In this document: piece after piece, positions 1-5,439 of the stretch
How positions within the stretch are numbered: the stretch's first letter is position 1
Layout of the letters: each line of letters starts with the position of its first letter
Assembly (NCBI GenBank): GCA_031255235.1
Contig: JAIRSX010000120.1
Coordinates: 1 to 5,439 of the forward strand
Direction of reading: 5' to 3'
Source: Rickettsiales bacterium
Lineage (GTDB): Bacteria > Pseudomonadota > Alphaproteobacteria > Rickettsiales > UBA1997
Length of the DNA: 5,439 nucleotides
Program-made: the position numbers and the translations under genes
The notes under the pieces: generated by a model
Database searches by the model: none
The model's input: the letters and a program-made list of their open reading frames with translations, nothing else
What the model was told of the DNA's origin: nothing

Positions 1-27
1 ACAATTACAATATTTACAATTACAATT
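1..27. repeat. Short ACAATT-type tandem repeat at window edge
   Basis: Seen in sequence: the unit ACAATT/ACAATA occurs at 1-6, 7-12, 16-21 and 22-27, with the third copy offset by a TTT insertion. It runs into the left edge, so its full length is unknown. The complementary strand reads it as alternating Asn, Cys and Lys/Tyr codons. It could be a simple-sequence repeat between genes or the end of a longer array outside the window. In DNA this rich in A and T, chance is also possible. Confidence 0.4.
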
Positions 28-135
28 AGAAACTGATTTCATATTCAATCATTTATTAAAATAAATAGAACAATAAATGACAAAAATAAAAAAAATCAAC
101 TTTATTTAGTCAATCCCCAATCCCTTGTTTTATAT

Positions 136-163
136 TTGACAAAAATAATTTTATTTTTATACT
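136..163 (+). promoter_or_regulatory. Sigma70-type promoter of the metQ operon
   Basis: TTGACA at 136-141 and TATACT at 158-163 are separated by 16 bases, a near-consensus housekeeping promoter. Transcription would start near 170, leaving a leader of about 220 bases before metQ. That is long for a simple promoter and suits control at the RNA level. This is the best promoter match in the window, and it sits correctly for the leader peptide and the three genes that follow. The start site itself is inferred. Confidence 0.75.
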
Positions 164-172
164 CCGAAGAAA

Positions 173-203
173 GTGTCTGATTTATTACTGACTTGCAAGG
201 CAC
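173..203 (+). other. Possible hairpin in the 5' leader RNA
   Basis: GTGTCT (173-178) can pair with AGGCAC (198-203), with one G-U pair. A competing five-base pairing AGTGT/ACACT (172-176 with 202-206) uses nearly the same bases. The 8-base palindrome CTTGCAAG (192-199) lies inside. The element falls between the expected transcription start and the ribosome binding site of the leader peptide. It may be a stabilising 5' hairpin or part of the leader's switching structure. Loop size and stability were judged by eye only. Confidence 0.3.
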
Positions 204-231
204 ACTAAATAATTATGCTAAAAGGAGAAAA

Positions 232-297
232 ATGGAAAATTCAAGTTTTAAAAGTGATCTTTCCCGCAGGAGTTGTTGTATGCCCTATAGGGCTTAG
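232..297 (+). CDS. Putative 21-residue Cys-Cys-Met leader peptide
   Basis: A 21-codon frame begins at ATG 232 and stops at TAG 295-297. AAGGAG at 222-227, four bases before the ATG, is one of the strongest ribosome binding sites in the window. The peptide ends SDLSRRSCCMPYRA; Arg12-Arg13, Cys15-Cys16 and Met17 stand out. The second half is richer in G and C than its surroundings, suggesting constraint on the RNA or peptide. It lies between a strong promoter and a methionine-binding-protein gene, the usual place for an attenuation peptide whose translation reports supply of the amino acids it contains. An internal AGGAG (268-272) precedes the in-frame ATG of Met17 by seven bases, so an internal start is conceivable. 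The peptide sequence and context are seen; a cysteine or methionine sensing role is inferred. I do not recall a named family with certainty. Confidence 0.6.
   Translation: MENSSFKSDLSRRSCCMPYRA
282..293 (+). promoter_or_regulatory. Perfect 12-base palindrome at end of leader peptide
   Basis: The sequence GCCCTATAGGGC is fully self-complementary and spans the last codons of the leader peptide, ending two bases before its stop codon. As RNA it gives a four-pair GC stem with a TATA loop, plus two outer A-U pairs beyond a mismatch. The following TTAGATTTT is only partly T-rich, so it would be a weak terminator at best. A ribosome stalled on the Cys-Cys-Met codons would cover it. The CCC could alternatively pair with GGG at 305-307. 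It may be an attenuator element or a DNA operator. Confidence 0.4.
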
Positions 298-392
298 ATT
301 TTATGGGTTATGGAAACATATCTTGAGATGAGAACAAAAGAGTTCAACAAATTTCACAAATTTTTATTTATTACAATAAACTAAATCATAAG

Positions 393-1175
393 ATGAAAAA
401 ATATGTTATTTATAGTATCACTTTAATTTTGGTGATAGTGAATTTTGCATTTGCGAAAAATGAAATTTTAAAAGTTGGTGTGACCGGTAGTCCATCAACT
501 GAAATTTTGGAGTTAATTAAACCAGATTTAAAAAAAGAAGGTATTGATATAAAAATTATAGAATATACAGATTATCAAACTCCAAATCTTGCATTGGTAG
601 ACGGTAGCATTGATGCAAATAGTTATCAACATAAACCATTCTTGAATGTTTTTAATAAAAACAATAAAACTAATTTAATTCCGGTCGGAGATACTTTCAC
701 TGGCATTATGGCACTTTATTCTAAGAAAATTAGGAACATAAAAGAAATAAAAAAAGGCGATAAAATTGGTATTCCAAATGATGCTACAAATGAAGAAAGG
801 GCATTATTACTTCTTGAAAAGACGGGATTGATTAAATTAAACCATGAAAATGGGATAAACATTACAATCAGGGATATTATTTATAATCCCCTAAAAATAG
901 ATTTTCAAGAATTACAGGCGGGAACTTTGCCAAGAGTTTTGGATGATCTTGTTGCTTGTGTAATCAATCCTGGTTATGCTACTGATTCTGGTTTGAATCC
1001 TAAAAAAGATGGAATTTATTATGAGACAGATAAAAAATCACCTTATCTCAATGCAATTGTAACAAGACCAGAATTAAAAAATGACAGAAGGATTGAAATA
1101 CTTGTAAAGATGTTCAAAAGTAAAAAAGTAAAAGATTACTTAGAAAGCAAATGGCCAGGACAATATCTCTGGTAA
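393..1175 (+). CDS. metQ: MetQ/NlpA-type methionine-binding protein
   Basis: This is a periplasmic substrate-binding protein of the MetQ/NlpA family, the part of the MetNIQ ABC importer that captures L- or D-methionine. Residues 1-21 form a signal peptide (Lys-Lys, hydrophobic stretch, then AFA before the likely cut at 21/22). The mature part shows family motifs: KVGVTGSP (27-34), DYQTPNLAL (60-68), DANSYQHKPF (74-83), VGDTFTGIMALYSKKI (98-113), IPNDATNEERALLLLEKTGL (127-146), LPRVLDD (179-185) and VINPGYA (190-196). The 260-residue length is normal. Most MetQ proteins are lipoproteins; here there is no cysteine near the signal cleavage site, so the protein is probably soluble in the periplasm. 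No Shine-Dalgarno sequence precedes ATG 393, but this start gives a proper signal peptide. The metN and metI partners are absent, so it must share them with another locus or act in another way. Substrate specificity cannot be fixed from sequence. Confidence 0.93.
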   Translation: MKKYVIYSITLILVIVNFAFAKNEILKVGVTGSPSTEILELIKPDLKKEGIDIKIIEYTDYQTPNLALVDGSIDANSYQHKPFLNVFNKNNKTNLIPVGDTFTGIMALYSKKIRNIKEIKKGDKIGIPNDATNEERALLLLEKTGLIKLNHENGINITIRDIIYNPLKIDFQELQAGTLPRVLDDLVACVINPGYATDSGLNPKKDGIYYETDKKSPYLNAIVTRPELKNDRRIEILVKMFKSKKVKDYLESKWPGQYLW

Positions 1176-1178
1176 TTT

Positions 1179-1895
1179 ATGCTGGCAGAATTACAAAAAA
1201 GTATATTTCAGATACCGATAAATTCTACTGATATTATAATTAAAGTTGGTGATTTGTTGCTAAGGGAAATAATACCAGAAGATAAAATGTTGGCAATAAA
1301 AATTGCAGAAAGAGTAGGCGATAGATCTGAAAATTTTTATAAGTTTGCAAAAGGTGGTGGTGAAGTGGAGGAATTATTTTGGAGAGCAACTCAAACAAGA
1401 TTTGCCACTCCAAGGGTTTCTCTAGAATTAGCAATTACTAGACAAAACGATTCGGACAAGATCATTGGATTTGCAATTGGTCTGGCAGCTAGTAAAGAGG
1501 AACAAAAAGATTGGTTAGGCAAACCTGCCTATGTTAATCTTGGATATGTTGTTGATCCACTATATCAAAGACAAAAAATAGCAATAACGGCAACCATTGG
1601 TTTGTCTGAATTTTGGTTTAGATTGGGCTATAAAAGCGTTAGTTTAACGGTACACCCCAATAATATATCTTTAATAAGATGTGCTGAAAAGATTGGTCTA
1701 AAATGCTATGGGGATATGCAGATATCTCATTATGGAGATGGACAACCACGGAAAGTATTTACCGGAACTCGAAGAGATTTAATATTAAAACCAGGAAATT
1801 CAGAGATTATGAATAGCACAAAAATATGTGGATTATCTTTAGCATCACAGATTGGAACAAGATTATCGCAACAACAAATAAAGGATAAAAAATGA
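1179..1895 (+). CDS. GNAT-family N-acetyltransferase
   Basis: This is an acetyl-CoA-dependent N-acetyltransferase of the GNAT fold, closest by eye to the RimJ/RimL-like group. Residues 26-36 (LLLREIIPEDK) are the first strand. LGYVVDPLYQRQKIA (121-135) is motif A, the acetyl-CoA pyrophosphate loop. VHPNNISLIRCAEKIGLK (158-175) is motif B with the common N-x-x-S...A-E-K-x-G pattern. The usual Gly in the Q/R-x-x-G-x-G/A signature is Lys133 here, which is unusual but not necessarily disabling. About 35 residues after the GNAT core (204-238) have no obvious counterpart. The gene starts three bases after the metQ stop, with no clear ribosome binding site, so it is probably translated by coupling. 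Its end overlaps the next start by four bases. The operon suggests an amino-acid substrate, perhaps a D-amino acid, but the substrate is unknown; acetylation of a protein terminus or a small amine is equally possible. Confidence 0.85.
   Translation: MLAELQKSIFQIPINSTDIIIKVGDLLLREIIPEDKMLAIKIAERVGDRSENFYKFAKGGGEVEELFWRATQTRFATPRVSLELAITRQNDSDKIIGFAIGLAASKEEQKDWLGKPAYVNLGYVVDPLYQRQKIAITATIGLSEFWFRLGYKSVSLTVHPNNISLIRCAEKIGLKCYGDMQISHYGDGQPRKVFTGTRRDLILKPGNSEIMNSTKICGLSLASQIGTRLSQQQIKDKK
1881..1885 (+). promoter_or_regulatory. Ribosome binding site of the D-aminoacylase gene
   Basis: AAGGA lies six bases before ATG 1892, inside the last codons of the acetyltransferase gene. Together with the ATGA stop/start overlap it supports translational coupling and fixes the start of the deacylase. 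Confidence 0.6.
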
Positions 1896-3469
1896 TTTTT
1901 GATATTATAATTAAAAATGCCACCATATATAATGGTGAAAATATATCACCATATATTGCCGATGTTGGTATTGTAGGTGAAAAAATTGCTAAAATCGGCA
2001 AAATTGACAATGAAGCAAACATAATAATTGATGCCACAAATAAAATTTTAACACCTGGCTTTATTGATGCTCATTCACATGGCGACCAAGCAGTTTTTGG
2101 TGATCCCTTTGCAAAAAATCAATTACAACAAGGAATTACAACGGAAATTACGGGACAATGTGGTAATACAGCATTTCCAAATAATGGTTATATTGACCCT
2201 TTTATTTATGCAATGTTAAAGTATAAAACAAAAGAAGAAGTGCAGAAAATAGTTGAAAAACAAAAAACTTTTAAAGATTATATTGAATATTTACAAAAGA
2301 TTCCTATTGCAACAAATATTATATCGCAGGTCGGTCATGGAGCAATTAGAGAATTTGTTATGGGTTCTCGTCCAGATAAACCAAAAGAAAAAGAACTAGA
2401 ACAAATGAAGGAGTTGTTGGTTGAAGCAATGGAAAATGGAGCATTGGGAATTTCAACCGGTTTAATTTATGCACCGGGCTTTTACAGCACTACGGAAGAG
2501 TTAATAGAATTAGTAAAAGTTGTAACAAAATATGGCGGGCGATATTCTTCGCATATTAGAAGCGAAAGTAATAATGTTATAGAAGCAACAGCAGAAGCAA
2601 TAAAGATTGGTGAAGAAAGTGGTTGTCAAGTTATTTTATCACACCATAAAGCAAATGGTAAAAAAAATTGGGGGAAATCTGTTGAAACATTAAAATTGGT
2701 AGATGATGCTGTGGGTCGTGGTGTAGATATATGGTTAGACCAATATCCATATAATGCCGGTGCAACAAAACTTGTGGCAATAATTCCAAATGAGTATAAT
2801 AAAGAAGGGCTGGAGGCAATTTTAAAAAATTTACAATATTCAAAATATAGAAAGGAATTGAAAAAATTTATAGAAGCAGACAATAGTAGTACAGAAATTT
2901 TATTGCATTCTGCTAATGGTTGGGATGGTGTTATACTTGCTACAAACGGAAAAACCATTGAAGAAATTGCGAAAGAACAAAATAAAGATCCTTACGATAT
3001 ATTTTTTGATATAATTATTGAGACAAAAGGATCGGCAATGGCTATTTATAAGTGTATGCAAGATGATGATATAGAAAGAATTATGAAATATCCACGAACA
3101 ACTTTTGGAACAGATGCTACGCATAGTAGTTTCATAAATCCATTCGGTCATCCAAGAGCTTTTGGCAGTTTTCCGACCATATTAAAAAAATATACGTTAG
3201 AAAAAAAAATATTAACAATACAAGAGGCAATTTATAAATCGACCGGTTTAACAGCGAAGATTGCAAGATTAAAAGACAGAGGTTTAGTTAAAGAAAATTA
3301 TTTTGCTGATTTGAATATTATTGATTTAAATAAGTTAAAGGTAAATTCAAGTTATAGTAAACCAAATGGTGGTAATGAAGGTTTCAATTATGTTTTTGTG
3401 AATGGAAAAATAGTTGTCGAGAACGATAAAGTAAATAATGTTTTAAATGGAAAGATTTTAAAAAAATAA
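1892..3469 (+). CDS. D-aminoacylase (N-acyl-D-amino-acid deacylase)
   Basis: This zinc amidohydrolase removes the acyl group from N-acyl-D-amino acids, giving the free D-amino acid and a carboxylate. Length (525 residues) and motif order fit the family. TPGFIDAHSHGD (54-65) gives metal-ligand His61 and His63. GITTEITGQCGNTAFP (81-96) gives Cys90, the bridging ligand typical of this subgroup in place of a carboxylated lysine. SSHIRSE (219-225) gives His221. ILSHHKANGKKNWGKS (248-263) carries the next histidine ligand. FGTDAT (405-410) gives the catalytic Asp408. GHPRAFGSFP (419-428) and LTAKIARLKDRGLVKENYFADLNIID (453-478) are the usual C-terminal signature and return to the small beta-domain. 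No signal peptide is visible, so it is probably cytoplasmic. It overlaps the acetyltransferase gene by ATGA. Known family members often prefer N-acetyl-D-methionine or other hydrophobic substrates, which fits a MetQ neighbour, but specificity for D-glutamate or D-aspartate derivatives, or a dipeptide, is not excluded. Confidence 0.9.
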   Translation: MIFDIIIKNATIYNGENISPYIADVGIVGEKIAKIGKIDNEANIIIDATNKILTPGFIDAHSHGDQAVFGDPFAKNQLQQGITTEITGQCGNTAFPNNGYIDPFIYAMLKYKTKEEVQKIVEKQKTFKDYIEYLQKIPIATNIISQVGHGAIREFVMGSRPDKPKEKELEQMKELLVEAMENGALGISTGLIYAPGFYSTTEELIELVKVVTKYGGRYSSHIRSESNNVIEATAEAIKIGEESGCQVILSHHKANGKKNWGKSVETLKLVDDAVGRGVDIWLDQYPYNAGATKLVAIIPNEYNKEGLEAILKNLQYSKYRKELKKFIEADNSSTEILLHSANGWDGVILATNGKTIEEIAKEQNKDPYDIFFDIIIETKGSAMAIYKCMQDDDIERIMKYPRTTFGTDATHSSFINPFGHPRAFGSFPTILKKYTLEKKILTIQEAIYKSTGLTAKIARLKDRGLVKENYFADLNIIDLNKLKVNSSYSKPNGGNEGFNYVFVNGKIVVENDKVNNVLNGKILKK

Positions 3470-3550
3470 ATGAAAAGATTCATAAAAATATGTTGTGAGA
3501 TGAGTGTAAATTCAAAACTCTTTAACGTTCTCTTAACTTCAGATGGTCAT

Positions 3551-3668
3551 TTAAATGTGGAAGGTAAATTTTTCCAATTCAATCCTTTTCCCTGCCTCCC
3601 CCACAAGTAATTCCTTAGATTTCTTTTCTGCTTTTAATTACCTTCTTTGCTTCTTCTGTATTACTCAT
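3551..3668 (-). pseudogene. Frameshifted 38-codon small gene, unknown function
   Basis: On the minus strand GGGAG (3680-3676), seven bases before ATG 3668, opens a frame reading MSNTEEAKKVIKSRKEI that stops at 3615. Skipping one A in the AAAA run at 3635-3632 joins it to a second frame, AEKKSKELLVGEAGK and onwards to EKFTFHI, which stops at 3551. Merged, the product would be about 38 residues, strongly charged and probably helical in its first half. The downstream frame is closed just upstream of the A run, so neither half stands alone well. A promoter-like TATCTTTG (3706-3699) with TTTG 17 bases upstream (3727-3724) precedes it. It may be a decayed gene, a sequencing or polymerase slip in a short homopolymer, or a +1 frameshift site. 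I do not recognise the product. Confidence 0.35.
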
Positions 3669-3744
3669 ATTTTTACTCCCTTATTTTTTAAATTTACACA
3701 AAGATACATAAACACATCACAACCAAAATACAATCATACTTTTG

Positions 3745-3776
3745 AATGATCAAATTGTTAATTCCGATCCATTTTT
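3745..3776 (+). terminator. Probable intrinsic terminator of the metQ operon
   Basis: On the + strand AATGATC (3745-3751) pairs with GATC-C-ATT (3766-3773, one bulged C). Inside it AATT (3753-3756) pairs with AATT (3760-3763) around a GTT loop. A T run (3772-3776) follows. The hairpin is AT-rich but fairly long. It lies about 275 bases after the deacylase stop and just before the thiE stop codon, so it could end the rightward operon before it runs into thiE. On the minus strand no T run follows, so it is a poor terminator for thiE. Confidence 0.35.
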
Positions 3777-3779
3777 GAT

Positions 3780-4373
3780 TTATAACAATTCTTTCAGTTC
3801 TCTTGTTGCTTTTTCAATATTCTCGGCATCCATAATCGCACTAACAACAGCAAAACCATCAATGTTAAAATTTTTAAAATTGGGAATTGTATTTTTATTT
3901 ATACCGCCAATTACAACCTTTGGAATTTTCACCTGTTCGCAAATCTGTTTCAATACATCAAAAGTTGTATATTTCGCATCCTTTTTTGTATTTTGTATAT
4001 ACATTGCCCCAACTCCAACATAATCAGCACCATCTATTTCTGCTTGTATTGCTTCTTGTAAAGTTGTGGCGGATACACCAATTATTTTATCTTTTCCCAA
4101 TATTTGCCTCGCCACCTTACAAGGTAGATCCGTCTGACCTATATGTATTCCATCAGCATCTATTGCCTGTGCTATATCAAGCCGGTCATTTATAAGCAAC
4201 GGAATTTTATATTTGCCACAAACCGTTTTTATTTTTAATCCTAAATTGTAGAAATCCAAACTTTCCAGTTCTTTTTCCCTCAATTGAACTACAGTAACAC
4301 CACCTCTGATAGCATCATCAACTATCTTTTCCAAATTCGGTTTACCACTGGTGACTAAATATAAGGAATACAT
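3780..4373 (-). CDS. thiE: Thiamine phosphate synthase ThiE
   Basis: ThiE joins the hydroxymethylpyrimidine diphosphate and thiazole phosphate halves of thiamine to give thiamine monophosphate in the cytoplasm. The 197-residue TIM-barrel protein starts with [10 protein letters not shown] and shows VVQLREK (28-34, pyrophosphate and pyrimidine binding), [26 protein letters not shown] (59-84, with the magnesium-binding Asp63 and Asp82 region), [10 protein letters not shown] (99-108), [19 protein letters not shown] (115-133), VVIGGI (153-158) and GFAVVSAIM (173-181). The usual G-P-I-F/Y is GAMY here. The frame stays open upstream to TTG 4445, but those 24 codons match nothing in the family, so ATG 4373 is the better start. 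No clear Shine-Dalgarno sequence precedes it. No other thiamine gene lies beside it. It is convergent with the metQ operon, and I see no TPP riboswitch ahead of it. Confidence 0.93.
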   Translation of the reverse strand: MYSLYLVTSGKPNLEKIVDDAIRGGVTVVQLREKELESLDFYNLGLKIKTVCGKYKIPLLINDRLDIAQAIDADGIHIGQTDLPCKVARQILGKDKIIGVSATTLQEAIQAEIDGADYVGVGAMYIQNTKKDAKYTTFDVLKQICEQVKIPKVVIGGINKNTIPNFKNFNIDGFAVVSAIMDAENIEKATRELKELL

Positions 4374-4453
4374 GTGTGTATGATTAGCATACGAAAATAT
4401 TAAGACAAATTTAGTTTGAAAATATACCAATATCCTTTCATTCAAAAAACTAA

Positions 4454-4483
4454 TCTATAAAAACCGGAAACCATCCGACACAA
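4454..4483 (-). promoter_or_regulatory. thiE: Possible thiE promoter
   Basis: On the minus strand TTGTGT (4483-4478) and TATAGA (4459-4454) are 18 bases apart. Transcription would start near 4447, giving a leader of about 74 bases. The spacer holds a small inverted repeat, CGGA/TCCG (4477-4474 and 4468-4465). Such matches arise easily in AT-rich DNA, so this is a candidate only. A separate promoter is expected because the rpoB terminator lies just upstream. Confidence 0.35.
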
Positions 4484-4577
4484 TATTACTTTATCCAATT
4501 GAGTTTCCCTAAAACAAACAAATCTCAAAAACAACTAAACAAGCTCACAATAAAACAATAATTTTATGATTTTGTAT

Positions 4578-4607
4578 AAAAAAGAAGTGACTAAGAATCA
4601 CTTCTTT
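4578..4607 (-). terminator. Strong intrinsic terminator after rpoB
   Basis: A perfect 10-base inverted repeat, AAAGAAGTGA (4581-4590) and TCACTTCTTT (4598-4607), encloses a 7-base loop. On the minus strand a run of six T (4583-4578) ends the stem and continues past it. It begins seven bases after the rpoB stop codon. This is a textbook Rho-independent terminator and marks the end of the rpoB transcript. Read rightward it also ends in several T residues, so weak two-way action is possible. Confidence 0.85.
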
Positions 4608-4614
4608 CTTAATT

Positions 4615-5439
<825 letters not shown>

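Noticed and set aside
55..83. Leftward promoter TTGTCA (83-78) and TTTAAT (60-55), spacing 17
   Set aside because: A reasonable match, but the only downstream ATG (42-40) is too close and has no ribosome binding site; AT-rich DNA gives many such matches.
310..384. 24-codon + strand frame (METYLEMRTKEFNKFHKF...) between the leader peptide and metQ
   Set aside because: No ribosome binding site and composition typical of AT-rich noncoding DNA. It ends eight bases before metQ and could matter for coupling, but nothing positive supports it.
164..392. SAM or cobalamin riboswitch ahead of metQ
   Set aside because: I do not see the conserved SAM-I core or a B12 box; the short leader peptide and small palindrome account better for the leader.
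1240..3151. Minus-strand open frames inside the acetyltransferase and D-aminoacylase genes
   Set aside because: All lie opposite well-supported genes and show no recognisable motif; they reflect low stop-codon density on the opposite strand.
3518..3537. Direct repeat CTCTTTAAC / CTCTTAAC
   Set aside because: Short and imperfect, single occurrence, with no site or gene that would give it meaning.
3558..3576. Hairpin TGGAA/TTCCA as terminator of the metQ operon
   Set aside because: Only five pairs and no T run after it; the hairpin at 3745-3776 is a better candidate.
3555..4195. Several + strand open frames facing thiE
   Set aside because: They are mirror frames of thiE and of the small minus-strand gene, rich in Phe, Ser and Thr runs, with no domain or ribosome binding site.
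4374..4445. N-terminal extension of ThiE by 24 codons from TTG 4445
   Set aside because: The family starts at the first barrel strand, matched by [10 protein letters not shown]; the extension begins with TTG, lacks a Shine-Dalgarno sequence and shows no family similarity.
4374..4580. TPP riboswitch ahead of thiE
   Set aside because: The conserved CTGAGA and ACCTGA blocks of the THI box are not present in the leader, and the likely leader is short.

Overview
This window comes from an AT-rich bacterial chromosome and holds four complete protein genes, the 3' end of a fifth, and several short elements between them. I cannot place the organism in a phylum. The binding protein has a cleavable signal peptide and no lipobox cysteine, which fits a cell with an outer membrane. 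Shine-Dalgarno sequences are clear before some genes and absent before others. The best promoter is of the ordinary sigma70 type (TTGACA, 16 bases, TATACT).

Left part (1-392). A short ACAATT-type repeat sits at the window edge. It is followed by a near-consensus promoter (136-163) and a transcribed leader of about 220 bases. The leader carries a hairpin and a 21-codon reading frame (232-297) with a strong ribosome binding site. Its encoded end, SDLSRRSCCMPYRA, contains Cys-Cys-Met, and its last codons lie inside a perfect 12-base palindrome. This looks like a regulatory leader peptide that senses cysteine, methionine or their charged tRNAs, and it is the most interesting element here.

Middle part (393-3469, + strand). 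Three tightly packed genes (3-base gap, then 4-base overlap) form an operon: a MetQ/NlpA-type methionine-binding protein, a GNAT N-acetyltransferase, and a D-aminoacylase (N-acyl-D-amino-acid deacylase). No MetN ATPase or MetI permease is present. MetQ proteins can bind D-methionine and D-aminoacylases commonly accept N-acetyl-D-methionine, so uptake and acetylation or deacetylation of D-methionine-like compounds under leader control is a reasonable hypothesis, but it is only inferred.

Convergent junction (3470-3779). This stretch holds a 38-codon minus-strand gene that is readable only across a one-base frameshift, with its own ribosome binding site, and a probable terminator for the + strand operon just before the end of thiE.

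Right part (minus strand). thiE (thiamine phosphate synthase) is preceded by about 200 bases with a possible promoter. Before that lies the last 274 residues of RpoB, the RNA polymerase beta subunit, closed by a strong intrinsic terminator 7 bases after its stop. rpoC, which nearly always follows rpoB, is absent from that position.
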